DNA of 64,000 bases from assembly GCF_003003075.1 (NCBI RefSeq), contig NZ_PVTX01000002.1:62001-126000 (forward strand), in the 5' to 3' direction. Positions within the stretch are counted from its first letter, which is position 1; each line of letters begins with the position of its first letter. This stretch comes from Isoptericola halotolerans. Lineage in GTDB: Bacteria > Actinomycetota > Actinomycetes > Actinomycetales > Cellulomonadaceae. Shown in pieces: positions 1 through 8,304 of this stretch. The notes beneath the pieces were generated by a model that did not search any database, was not told where the DNA came from, and worked only from the letters and a program-made list of their open reading frames with translations. The position numbers and the translations under genes are program-made.

Positions 1-85
1 CGTTGAGCGCAGCCTCGGCGTCCGACTTGGTCAGGTCGGCCTTGGCGGCGATGGCCGAGGCGAGCTCGGACTTGTTCAGCGACAT
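1..85 (-). CDS. hup: HU-family DNA-binding protein, 5' fragment
   Basis: Only the first 28 codons lie in the window; the rest is beyond base 1. The visible N-terminus (MSLNKSELASAIAAKADLTK, continuing SDAEAALN) is the classic first two helices of HU/IHF proteins, small dimeric nucleoid proteins that bend and compact DNA. An AGAAGG ribosome-binding site lies 7 bases before the ATG. The 163 bases upstream (86-248) hold no gene and presumably contain its promoter; a short GGAAC...GTTCC inverted repeat sits there. Whether the actinobacterial basic C-terminal tail is present cannot be seen. Confidence 0.9.
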   Translation of the reverse strand, partial: MSLNKSELASAIAAKADLTKSDAEAALN

Positions 86-248
86 GTGAATCCCTTCTCC
101 GGATCACGACGTACGAGACCCGCACGTCGTCACGTTCTCGGTCGGTCCGGCGCGAACCGGTGGACCGGGAACACACTAAGGAACATCCGCACGTTCCTGC
201 GACTTTTGCGCCCTTCGGCGTGGCTCGCAGTCCCCGCGGACGGTTGGT

Positions 249-1013
249 TCAGCCCTGCGGTCCGTCCTGCCGGCCGGGCTCGACGGACTGGTGCAGGCGG
301 CGGCGCGACCGGGCGACGAGCACGCCCGCCGTCCCGACCAGGGCCACCAGGACAGCACCGTAGACCAGCGGCATCGCGCCGCCGGCCTCGGGTTCGGTGC
401 CCGCACCGCCGCCGGCGGGCGAGGAGGACGGCTCCGGTGCCGCGGCACCGAGGCCCTCCAGCTCGCCCGACTCCTCCAGCTCCGCCTCCGCCGCACCGGC
501 GTCCGCCGGCTCCGACGCCTCCGGGCTCGGCTCGGCGGGCGCGGCGACGTCGTAGGCGAGCTCGCCCTCGATCGGGTGCCCGTCCGCGGAGACCGCACGC
601 CACTGCACCCGGTGCTCGCCGCCCTCCGCGGGCGGGTCGAACGTCGCGGTGACGGTCTCGCCGTCGACGGCGACGTCGGCGTCGACCTCGGCGGCCGGCG
701 TGCTGACCCGCACCTGGGTGCCGTCCGGGATGATCGCCGCGCTGAAGGTCAGCGTGAGCGTGTCGACCGGCGCGTCGAGCTCGGCGCCGTCGGCGGGGTC
801 CGAGGAGACCAGCCGGTCGTGGGCGCTCGCCGACGAGGCCCCCAGGATGCTCACGGCCGTCCCCCCGATCGCCGTCAGCAGCATCGCCAGGGCCACGATC
901 GCCGCGACGACGCGGCCGCGGTTCTTGCGCACGGGCGTCCAGTCCGGTCCGGAGCCCCCCGAGCGGGGGGAAGGTCGGGGAGCAGGCTCGGAGCCCGCGG
1001 GTTTCTGCGCCAC
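249..1013 (-). CDS. CopC-domain copper-resistance-like membrane-anchored protein
   Basis: About 254 residues. Order: a charged N-terminus, a signal/transmembrane segment (VVAAIVALAMLLTAIGG) ending in ASAHDRL, a CopC-like Ig domain whose mature N-terminal His is typical of copper ligands, an acidic Ala/Glu/Pro-rich linker, then a C-terminal transmembrane helix (LVYGAVLVALVGTAGVLVA) and an Arg-rich tail. CopC proteins bind copper outside the membrane and usually work with a CopD permease. No copD is adjacent here, so copper handling is inferred from the domain alone. I chose the GTG at 1013 (VAQKPAG); longer in-frame starts would overlap the divergent NAD synthetase gene. Confidence 0.8.
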   Translation of the reverse strand: MAQKPAGSEPAPRPSPRSGGSGPDWTPVRKNRGRVVAAIVALAMLLTAIGGTAVSILGASSASAHDRLVSSDPADGAELDAPVDTLTLTFSAAIIPDGTQVRVSTPAAEVDADVAVDGETVTATFDPPAEGGEHRVQWRAVSADGHPIEGELAYDVAAPAEPSPEASEPADAGAAEAELEESGELEGLGAAAPEPSSSPAGGGAGTEPEAGGAMPLVYGAVLVALVGTAGVLVARSRRRLHQSVEPGRQDGPQG

Positions 1014-1083
1014 GGTGCGACCATATCCGGGCCGCGCCGCCCGCGGCGAACACGGAGGGCAGGACGTCGGGCACACTCGGAGG

Positions 1084-3132
1084 GTGGACTTCCGCAACGC
1101 CTACGCCCACGGCTTCGCCCGTGTGGCCGCCTGCACCGTGCCCGTGACGGTCGCCGACCCCGCCGCCAACGCGGCCGCCATCCTCGCCGAGGCACGCGCC
1201 TGCCACGACGACGGCGTCGCCGTGGCGGTCTTCCCCGAGCTGTCCGTGTCGGGCTACGCGCTGGACGACCTCCACCTGGCCGACACCCTCCTGGAGGCTG
1301 TCGCCGACGCCCTCGCCGAGATCGTCGCCGCGAGCGTCGACCTGCGCCCGCTGCTGGTGGTGGGCGCACCGCTCGAGGTCGGCGGACGCGTGCTGAACTG
1401 CGCCGTCGTCGTCCAGGGCGGCCGGGTGCTCGGCGTCGCCCCGAAGTCCTACCTGCCGACCTACCGCGAGTTCTACGAGTCGCGGTGGTTCGCCGCCGGC
1501 GCGGACCGCCGGGGCGGCAGCGTCCGGCTGCCGTTCGCCGACGACGACGTCCCGTTCGGCCCGGACCTGCTGTTCCGCGCCGCGGACGTCGCCGGCCTCA
1601 CGGTGCACGTCGAGGTGTGCGAGGACATGTGGGTCCCGGTCCCGCCGTCCGCCGAGGCCGCCCTGGCCGGCGCCACCGTGCTGCTCAACCTGTCCGCGAG
1701 CCCCATCACGATCGCGCGCGCCGAGGACCGGCGCCTCATGGTGCGCTCGGCGTCGTCCCGCTGCCTGGCCGCGTACGTGTACGCCGCCGCGGCGCAGGGC
1801 GAGTCGACCACCGACCTGTCCTGGGACGGCCAGACGATGGTCTACGAGGCCGGCGACCTCCTGGCCGAGACCGAGCGCTTCCCGGACGGGCCCCGCCGCG
1901 CCGTCGCGGACGTCGACCTCGACCGGCTGCGCCAGGACCGCCTGCGGCAGGGCACCTTCGACGACAACCGGCGCGGGCTCGGCGAGCGGGTCGCGGGCTT
2001 CCGCACCGTCGAGTGGGAGGTCCGGCCGCCGACGGGCGACCTCGGGCTGCTCCGCAAGGTCGACCGCTTCCCGTTCGTGCCCGACGACGCGGCGCGCCTC
2101 GCGCTCGACTGCTACGAGGCGTACAACATCCAGGTCACGGGCCTGGAGAAGCGGTTGCAGGCCATCGGCCGGCCGAAGGTGGTCATCGGCGTCTCCGGCG
2201 GGCTGGACTCCACGCACGCGCTCGTCGTCGCCGCCCGGGCGATGGACCGGCTGGGGCGACCCCGGACGGACGTCCACGCGATCACCATGCCGGGGTTCGC
2301 GACGTCGGCCGCGACGAAGGACCGCGCCACCCGGCTGGCGCGCGCCCTCGGCGTGGGGTTCGAGGAGCTGGACATCCGGCCCGCCGCGACCCAGATGCTG
2401 CGCGACCTCGGCCACCCCGCGGGCGACGGCGAGCCGGTGTACGACGTGACGTTCGAGAACGTCCAGGCCGGGCTGCGCACCGACTACCTGTTCCGGATCG
2501 CGAACCACCGCGGCGGGATCGTGCTGGGCACGGGCGACCTGTCCGAGCTGGCGCTGGGCTGGTGCACGTACGGCGTGGGCGACCAGATGTCGCACTACGC
2601 CGTGAACACCGGCGTGCCGAAGACCCTCATCCAGCACCTCATCCGCTGGGTGGCCGACTCCGAGGACTTCCCCGCCGAGGTGGGCGACGTGCTGCGCGAG
2701 ATCGTGGTGCAGGAGATCTCCCCCGAGCTGGTCCCCGTCGGCGAGGGCGAGACGCCGCAGTCCACCGAGGCGATGGTCGGGCCGTACGCGCTGCAGGACC
2801 TCACGCTGTACTGGACGCTGCGGCACGGGCTGCGGCCGTCCAAGATCGCGTTCCTGGCGTGGCACGCGTGGCGCGACGCGTCCGTCGGGGACTGGCCGCC
2901 GAACTACCCCCACGACGAGCGTTCCGCCTACGACCTGGCGACCGTCCGGCACTGGATGCTCGTGTTCTACCGGCGGTTCTTCGCCGCGCAGTTCAAGCGC
3001 TCCGCCCTGCCCAACGGGCCCAAGGTCTCCGCGGGCGGGACGATGTCGCCCCGCGGGGACTGGCGGATGCCCTCGGACGCGTCGCCGGCGGCCTGGCTGC
3101 GCGAGATCGAGGAGAACGTCCCGGAGGCCTGA
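1084..3132 (+). CDS. nadE: glutamine-dependent NAD+ synthetase
   Basis: A 682-residue two-domain enzyme that converts nicotinate adenine dinucleotide to NAD+ using glutamine-derived ammonia and ATP, in the cytoplasm. The N-terminal nitrilase-type glutaminase domain (about 1-290) shows the full Glu-Lys-Cys triad: E52 in VFPELSVSGY, K121 in APKSYLPTY and C179 in EVCEDMW. The C-terminal synthetase domain has the ATP-pyrophosphatase loop SGGLDS at 371-376. Length and residue spacing match the long actinobacterial type (mycobacterial NadE is about 680 residues). I start at the GTG at 1084 because VDFRNAYAHGFARVA is the usual family start; upstream in-frame sequence is antisense to the CopC-like gene. 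Confidence 0.96.
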   Translation: MDFRNAYAHGFARVAACTVPVTVADPAANAAAILAEARACHDDGVAVAVFPELSVSGYALDDLHLADTLLEAVADALAEIVAASVDLRPLLVVGAPLEVGGRVLNCAVVVQGGRVLGVAPKSYLPTYREFYESRWFAAGADRRGGSVRLPFADDDVPFGPDLLFRAADVAGLTVHVEVCEDMWVPVPPSAEAALAGATVLLNLSASPITIARAEDRRLMVRSASSRCLAAYVYAAAAQGESTTDLSWDGQTMVYEAGDLLAETERFPDGPRRAVADVDLDRLRQDRLRQGTFDDNRRGLGERVAGFRTVEWEVRPPTGDLGLLRKVDRFPFVPDDAARLALDCYEAYNIQVTGLEKRLQAIGRPKVVIGVSGGLDSTHALVVAARAMDRLGRPRTDVHAITMPGFATSAATKDRATRLARALGVGFEELDIRPAATQMLRDLGHPAGDGEPVYDVTFENVQAGLRTDYLFRIANHRGGIVLGTGDLSELALGWCTYGVGDQMSHYAVNTGVPKTLIQHLIRWVADSEDFPAEVGDVLREIVVQEISPELVPVGEGETPQSTEAMVGPYALQDLTLYWTLRHGLRPSKIAFLAWHAWRDASVGDWPPNYPHDERSAYDLATVRHWMLVFYRRFFAAQFKRSALPNGPKVSAGGTMSPRGDWRMPSDASPAAWLREIEENVPEA

Positions 3133-3147
3133 ACGGGGCGGCAGCGC

Positions 3148-3690
3148 TCAGGCGGTGCCGGTGGTCCGCCGGCGGGCACGGCGGTACCCGACGACCGCCG
3201 CGAGCGCCAGGAGCGCCGTCGCGGTCAGCGACACCCCGGCCGAGACGACGGCGATCGTCCGCGTCACCTCGTCGCCGGTGACGCTCTCCACGTCGCGCAC
3301 GGCCATGACCGTCTCGACGTCGGCAGGATCGTGCAGGACGTCGAACGTCCCGGCATAGGGCCCGCTGTCCACCGGACGCCATGCGCCGGACAGCTCCGCG
3401 CCGACCGACGCCGGTGCCAGGTCGGAGTCCGCGACGGTCGCTCCGTCGAGCCGGAGCCGACGGTCGCGGCCGGGCAGGGCGACCGACGCCTCGACCGCGC
3501 GCTCCCGGCCGCCCGACCCCTCGGCGTCGGCCGCTGTGGTGGCCTCCCCGTGGGTGGCGAGACGCTCGGCGGTCAGGACCGTGGATCCCGCGTCCCCGGC
3601 GACGAACGCGCCGCCGACGGCGAGGACGAGACCCACGCACACCGGCAGCAGCACCCGCCAGGGGACCGTCTCGGCACCGCCGGCGGTCAC
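3148..3690 (-). CDS. hypothetical two-helix membrane protein
   Basis: 180 residues from a GTG start, function not recognised. An N-terminal transmembrane helix (WRVLLPVCVGLVLAVGGAFV), an extracytoplasmic domain of roughly 100 residues, a second helix (VVSAGVSLTATALLALAAVV) and a basic tail YRRARRR give a topology with the loop outside. The loop includes GPYAGTFDVLHDPADVETVMAVRD, so it may be a small sensor or binding domain, but I see no catalytic motif. Its start overlaps the stop of the upstream kinase gene by four bases (GTGA), so the two are probably translationally coupled. It converges on nadE. Confidence 0.7.
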   Translation of the reverse strand: MTAGGAETVPWRVLLPVCVGLVLAVGGAFVAGDAGSTVLTAERLATHGEATTAADAEGSGGRERAVEASVALPGRDRRLRLDGATVADSDLAPASVGAELSGAWRPVDSGPYAGTFDVLHDPADVETVMAVRDVESVTGDEVTRTIAVVSAGVSLTATALLALAAVVGYRRARRRTTGTA

Positions 3691-4280
3691 GGGTGCGCTC
3701 CTCCGACGAGAGCGACGACGCGCTCCGCTGACTTCCGCGGTGTCTGCCCAGCGGTCACGAGGACGCCGGTCGCGATCTCGCGGGCGCCCGGGTCGTCATA
3801 CCACTCGGCCAAGAAGTCATGGCCCCCGGCGATCCAATCGGTCCCCTTGTCGGCGAGCGACCTGTGTCGTAGCTCGCCCAGCGCCGTCCTCCGGTCCAGG
3901 GACGGCACGAGGAGCACGCGGTGCGGCACTCGTCGGAGGGAGGACGCCGCGCGCTCGCGCTGCTCGGGGTCGACGTAGGTGGTGTGCCCGGCGCCCAGAG
4001 CGAGCACGGCGTCCGGGCTCGACTCGATCGCGCGCCCGACGGCATGCGTCCGTGCCGGCTCCCACTCACGCTCGGCAGCCACCCGCCCCACGACGGCGAT
4101 CCGGTCGACCAGGCGCTCGATGCTCCAGCCGACCTCCGCGTAGTAGTCGGCCGCGACGGCGTCGAGGTCGACGAACGGCCGATCGAGCCGACGGGCCACG
4201 ATCTCGCCGAGCGTCGACTTCCCGCTCGACGCCGGGCCGACGAGGGCAAGGAACGGTGGGCGCAGCACGGACCGAATCAT
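3687..4280 (-). CDS. P-loop kinase, shikimate-kinase-like fold
   Basis: About 197 residues with a Walker A loop GPASSGKST at residues 15-23, followed by a helix and FVDLDAVAADYYAEVGWSIE, the Asp and helix arrangement of shikimate/gluconate kinases. LGAGHTTY occupies the place of the substrate-binding Gly-rich loop. It is too diverged to name a substrate: true AroK has DxD and GGG motifs in fixed places, and no other shikimate gene is nearby. I chose ATG 4280, which puts the P-loop near residue 15 as usual; an in-frame GTG at 4304 with a GGCAGGTG element is an alternative. Coupled by overlap to the downstream membrane protein. Confidence 0.65.
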   Translation of the reverse strand: MIRSVLRPPFLALVGPASSGKSTLGEIVARRLDRPFVDLDAVAADYYAEVGWSIERLVDRIAVVGRVAAEREWEPARTHAVGRAIESSPDAVLALGAGHTTYVDPEQRERAASSLRRVPHRVLLVPSLDRRTALGELRHRSLADKGTDWIAGGHDFLAEWYDDPGAREIATGVLVTAGQTPRKSAERVVALVGGAHP

Positions 4281-4360
4281 CGCACCGGGAGGCACGGCCG
4301 TCACCGCGCACCTGCCGTCCGACCGGTGACCCGGGCGACGGGACCGGGCAGGATGGGGTG

Positions 4361-5632
4361 ATGACCTCTTCGACGCGACCCGGCACCCCGGGCACCACCC
4401 GCAGCTCCGTGGCCCTCACCAACGCCTACGTGGTCCCCGTGGTCGGCGACCCGGTCGACGGCGGGACCGTCCTGGTCACCGACGGCGTCATCACCGCCAT
4501 CGGCACCGACGTCGCCGTGCCCGACGGCGTGCGCACCCTCGACGTGGGCGGGCGGTGGGTGCTGCCCGGGTTCGTCGAGTCGCACGGGCACGTCGGCGTG
4601 CACGAGGAGTCCGAGGGCTGGGCGGGCAACGACACCAACGAGATGACCGACCCGAACGGCGCCGCGCTGCGCGCCCTCGACGCCATCAACATCGAGGACG
4701 AGGGGTTCCGTGACGCCCTCGGTGGCGGCGTGACGTCCGTGGTCGTCAAGCCCGGCTCCGGCAACCCGATCGGCGGGCAGACCGTCGCGATCAAGACGTG
4801 GGGCGGGCGCACCGTCGACGAGCAGCTCCTCGCGGAGGCCGTCTCGGTGAAGTCCGCCCTCGGCGAGAACCCCAAGCGCGTCTACGGCGACCAGAAGAAG
4901 CTGCCGTCCACCCGGCTCGGCGTCGCCGCGGTCATACGCCAGGCCTTCGTCGAGGCCCAGCACTACGCCGCCGCCCGCGCCGCCGCCGAGGCCAAGGGCG
5001 AGCCGTTCGCCCGCGACCTCGGCAAGGAGACGCTGGCCCGCGTGCTCGCCGGCGAGCTCGCCTGGGACCAGCACGTCCACCGCGCCGACGACATCGCGAC
5101 AGCCCTGCGGCTCGCCGACGAGTTCGGCTACCGCCTCGTGATCAACCACGGCACCGACGGCGCGGCGGTCGCGGACGTGCTCGCCGAGCGCGACGTGCCG
5201 GTCATCTTCGGCCCGATGTTCACCACGCGCACCAAGGTCGAGCTGCGCAACCGGGCGATCTCCAGCCTCGCGCGCCTGGCCGAGGCCGGGGTGCGGGTCG
5301 CCATCACCACCGACCACCCCGTGGTGCCGATCAACTTCCTGGTGCACCAGGCGTCGCTGGCGGTCAAGGAGGGCCTGGACCGGCAGGTGGCGCTCGAGGC
5401 GCTCACCGTGAACCCGGCGGCGTTCCTCGGTCTCGACGAGCGCGTCGGGGCACTGCGACCCGGGCTGGACGGCGACGTCGTCGTCTGGTCCGGCGACCCG
5501 CTCGACGTGACCTCCCGTGCCGAGCACGTGTTCGTCACCGGCACGGAGGTCTACACCTGGGACGCGGCGGCCGACGGCGGGCGGGGTGCCGGACGCGTCG
5601 CCGAGCGCGGCGCACGGTTCGTCCGGGAGTGA
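4361..5632 (+). CDS. amidohydrolase-family protein, imidazolonepropionase-like
   Basis: A 423-residue TIM-barrel metal-dependent hydrolase. The N-terminal beta-sandwich half (ALTNAYVVPVVGDPVDGG, VITAIGTDVAVPDG) leads into LPGFVESHGHVG, the HxH metal motif after beta-strand 1. Later ligand candidates are the His in WDQHVHRADD, VINHGTDG and the Asp in AITTDHPVVP. The C-terminal GLDERVGALRPGLDGDVVVWSGDPLD is the typical sandwich closure of this superfamily. The large insertion (GETLARVLAGELAWDQHVH region) is common in uncharacterised prolidase- or imidazolonepropionase-related members. The substrate is unknown; the absence of other hut genes argues against histidine catabolism. Single gene, divergent from the kinase. 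Confidence 0.85.
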   Translation: MTSSTRPGTPGTTRSSVALTNAYVVPVVGDPVDGGTVLVTDGVITAIGTDVAVPDGVRTLDVGGRWVLPGFVESHGHVGVHEESEGWAGNDTNEMTDPNGAALRALDAINIEDEGFRDALGGGVTSVVVKPGSGNPIGGQTVAIKTWGGRTVDEQLLAEAVSVKSALGENPKRVYGDQKKLPSTRLGVAAVIRQAFVEAQHYAAARAAAEAKGEPFARDLGKETLARVLAGELAWDQHVHRADDIATALRLADEFGYRLVINHGTDGAAVADVLAERDVPVIFGPMFTTRTKVELRNRAISSLARLAEAGVRVAITTDHPVVPINFLVHQASLAVKEGLDRQVALEALTVNPAAFLGLDERVGALRPGLDGDVVVWSGDPLDVTSRAEHVFVTGTEVYTWDAAADGGRGAGRVAERGARFVRE

Positions 5633-5694
5633 CCCTCGGCACAGTCGGGGGCTGAGGATTGCCTGGGCGTGGCACCTCGTAGTCGAATCGCCCC

Positions 5695-6132
5695 ATGCGT
5701 CCCCTCGCCGCCGCCGCGGCCCTCTCCGCCGTCCTCCTGCTCGCCGCGTGCGCCCAGCCGGGCAGCGGCGGCCCCGCCGCCGAGTCCCCCACCGCCGCCG
5801 CCGGTCCGGCGGAGGCGGAGAGCGTCGACGTCGCGGCCACCTGCCGCGCGTACCACGTCGGCGGCAGCCAGTCGATCAACAAGCGCGTCAAGCGGTGGAC
5901 CTCGGCGGTCGCCTACCCCGCGACCGCCGAGAACTCCGTGGAGCTGACCACCATCCGGGACCGTCTCGAGGGACAGATCCTCGACGCGCAGCCCGGGCCC
6001 GCCTCGATCCTCGAGGCCGTCCGCGAGCCGTTCGCCACCTCGCTCGCCGGCGGTTCGGCGGATCCCGCCGACGTCGAGTCGGCCGCCGACGTGGTGAAGC
6101 GGATGTGCGCCGACGCGGGCTACCGCTCCTGA
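5695..6132 (+). CDS. hypothetical lipoprotein
   Basis: 145 residues. The N-terminus MRPLAAAAALSAVLLLAACA is a lipoprotein signal with the lipobox LAAC, so the protein is probably acylated at Cys19 and anchored to the outer face of the membrane. A Gly/Ala/Pro-rich tether follows, then a small helical domain (TCRAYHVGGSQSINKRVKRW ... VVKRMCADAGYRS) with two cysteines, one near each end of the domain, that could form a disulfide. No known family recognised. It converges on the penicillin-binding protein gene, with an 11-base repeat cluster between the two stops. Confidence 0.7.
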   Translation: MRPLAAAAALSAVLLLAACAQPGSGGPAAESPTAAAGPAEAESVDVAATCRAYHVGGSQSINKRVKRWTSAVAYPATAENSVELTTIRDRLEGQILDAQPGPASILEAVREPFATSLAGGSADPADVESAADVVKRMCADAGYRS

Positions 6133-6180
6133 GCCGCTGACCAGCGGCTGATGAGCGGCTGACCGGCGGCTCAGCGGCCC
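6133..6180 (+). repeat. 11-base tandem repeat between convergent genes
   Basis: Imperfect units of GCGGCTGA lie about 11 bases apart (near 6134, 6144, 6155 and 6166), filling the gap between the lipoprotein and PBP genes and running into the PBP stop codon at 6171-6173. GCCGCT...AGCGGC near 6133-6148 can fold as a short hairpin, so it may act as a bidirectional terminator. Confidence 0.6.
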
Positions 6181-8201
6181 GCGAGGAACCTCTCCATCAG
6201 CGGGCCCGCCGTCGTCGAGCCGTACTCGCCGTCCTCGACGAACACCGCCACGGCCAGGTCGTCCGCGACCGCCAGCATCCACGCGTGCTGGCGTGAGCCG
6301 TCGCCGTACTGCGCCGTGCCGGTCTTGGCGCCCACCACGTCGGGGACGTCGGCGAGCACCGACGCGCTGCCGTCCGTGACCACGCCGCCCATGAGGTCGA
6401 GCAGGTCGGCGGCCTCCGTCTCGGTCAGCCCGTCCCCGGCCGGGCCGTCCTCCGGCGCCTCGGCGGAGGCGTCCGCAGAGGCCTCGGGCTCGGCGGACGT
6501 GTCCACCTCGGCGCCCTCGGCGTCCGTCACCGACCGGACGATGCGCGGCTCGACCCGCTCCCCCGCGGCGACGCTCGCCGCCACGGTCGCCATCCCCACG
6601 GGGGACGCGAGCACCTTGCCCTGCCCGATGACGGACTCCGCGTGCCCCGTCTGCGACGCCTCGTCCGGCACCGAGCCGGTGAACACCGGCGTCCGGTCGA
6701 ACCGGGTGGAGGTGCCGAGCCCCAGGTCCGCGCCGGCCGCGGCGAGCTCGGCCTGCGTGACCGCCTCGGCCGTCCCGATGAAGGCCGTGTTGCACGAGTG
6801 CGCGAACGCCGTGGCGAACGAGACCTCGCCCGTCGCCGACGCCGGGTAGCCGGGCACGTTGGAGTAGGTGCGACCGTTGACCGTGATGGTCTCCGGGCAC
6901 TCGACCGTGTCCTCCGGGAAGGTGTCGGCCCGCAGCAGGGCGAGCGCGGTGGCCACCTTGAAGGTCGAGCCCGGCGCGTACTGGCCGAGCGTCGCCGTCG
7001 ACCACCCCTCGCTGCCCGGTCCGCTCGCGGCCGCCAGCACGTCACCGGTGGACGGCCGGATCGCGACGATCGCGCTGGCCGGCTCCACGCCCGCCAGCGT
7101 CTCCTCGGCGAGCACCTGCAGCGCGGGGTCGAAGGTGGTCCCGACGTCGGCGCCCTCGGTCGGCTCGACCCGGTAGAGCTCCCGGGGCTCCTCGCCGTCC
7201 TCGGCGTCCCCCTCCGAGGGGACGGCGCTCACCACGAGCCCGTCCGCCCCGCGGAGCTGCTCGTCGTAGTCACGCTGCAGCCCGGAGAGCCCGACGACGT
7301 CGCCCGCGACGACCTCGCCGTCGGACTCCTCGATGATCTCGGCCGTCGCCTCGCCGGACCGGCCGAGGATCGGCAGCGCGAACGACGACGTCGGCGCGAG
7401 CTCCATCGTGTCGGAGATGACGTTGACGCCCTCGATGCCCCGCGCCCGGCCGACCGAGAAGTCGATGCCCGGGTCCTCCTGGCGCACGGTGATCGCCTCG
7501 ACGAACGCCTTGTCGCCCGCGGCCTCGACGCGCGCGACGTAGTCGGCGGGATCCGTCCAGATCATCTTGCCCAGGCGGCGGGCCTGCGCGGCCCACTGCG
7601 TGGACGCGATGCGCGTCTTGTCGATGCCGACCCGGTAGACGTCGCGCTCGGTGACGAGCGGTTCGCCGTCGACGTCGAGGATGTCGCCGCGCTCGGCGGG
7701 CAGCTCGTCGATCGCGAGCCGCTCGCCCGCCGCGAGCCCCGGCACGGCGAGATCGGTGTCCCACTGCGTCTCCCAGGTGCCCGGCTCCTCGGAACCCTCG
7801 GGCGGTGCGACCCAGACCAGCTCCGTCGTGGTGGTGTACTCCCACGTCCGGTCGCCGTCGAGCGGCCAGGTCCACGCGAGGGTGACCTCGGCGGCGGGCG
7901 GGGCGTCGTCGGACCCCTCGTCCACCTCGGTGACCTCGGCGACGGTCACGGTGGGCTCGACGCCGGCCGCCTCGGCGACCTCGACGAGCGGCTCGGTCAC
8001 CTCGACCAGGTGCGCCTGCGGGTCCGCCGACGTGCTCGTGGCGACCGGGACACCCGTCAGGTCGAGGGAGGCCAGCGCCGTGGCCAGCGTGTCGGCCGCG
8101 TCGGACGCCGGTGGTCGGTCCGCGCCGGTGCAGGCCGCCAGGGCGAGCACGACGGCAGGCGAGAGGAGGGCGGTCACGGTGAACGTTGTCCGTCGGCGCA
8201 C
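6171..8201 (-). CDS. penicillin-binding protein, MecA/PBP2a-like domain layout
   Basis: A 676-residue class B-type transpeptidase. From the GTG at 8201 the N-terminus is VRRRTTFTVTALL...LALAACTG with a lipobox (Cys24), suggesting a lipid anchor rather than a simple transmembrane start. An NTF2-like MecA_N-type domain follows (about 35-160), then a PBP dimerisation domain beginning at ELPAERGDILD, then the transpeptidase: active serine in PGSTFK (about residue 412), SCN, and AKTGTAQYG. It cross-links peptidoglycan outside the membrane. An acidic Glu/Ala/Ser insertion (SAEPEASADASAEAPEDG) lies before the KTG motif. The start has no obvious Shine-Dalgarno sequence. Divergent from the VanY gene. 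Confidence 0.9.
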   Translation of the reverse strand: MRRRTTFTVTALLSPAVVLALAACTGADRPPASDAADTLATALASLDLTGVPVATSTSADPQAHLVEVTEPLVEVAEAAGVEPTVTVAEVTEVDEGSDDAPPAAEVTLAWTWPLDGDRTWEYTTTTELVWVAPPEGSEEPGTWETQWDTDLAVPGLAAGERLAIDELPAERGDILDVDGEPLVTERDVYRVGIDKTRIASTQWAAQARRLGKMIWTDPADYVARVEAAGDKAFVEAITVRQEDPGIDFSVGRARGIEGVNVISDTMELAPTSSFALPILGRSGEATAEIIEESDGEVVAGDVVGLSGLQRDYDEQLRGADGLVVSAVPSEGDAEDGEEPRELYRVEPTEGADVGTTFDPALQVLAEETLAGVEPASAIVAIRPSTGDVLAAASGPGSEGWSTATLGQYAPGSTFKVATALALLRADTFPEDTVECPETITVNGRTYSNVPGYPASATGEVSFATAFAHSCNTAFIGTAEAVTQAELAAAGADLGLGTSTRFDRTPVFTGSVPDEASQTGHAESVIGQGKVLASPVGMATVAASVAAGERVEPRIVRSVTDAEGAEVDTSAEPEASADASAEAPEDGPAGDGLTETEAADLLDLMGGVVTDGSASVLADVPDVVGAKTGTAQYGDGSRQHAWMLAVADDLAVAVFVEDGEYGSTTAGPLMERFLAGR

Positions 8202-8304
8202 GCTGGGAGGGTAGCGCGCGCCGTCCCGATCCCGTCGAACGTGCCACGAGCGAGCCGCCTGCTCGTGTGGCCAAGGTGGCGGGACGCCTGGCAGGCTGTC
8301 GTCC

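Noticed and set aside
130-2952. Very long antisense frames across nadE, copC and many other genes
   Set aside because: High GC leaves few stop codons, so long frames opposite real genes are expected; they lack domain signatures and carry Arg/Pro/Ala-rich text.
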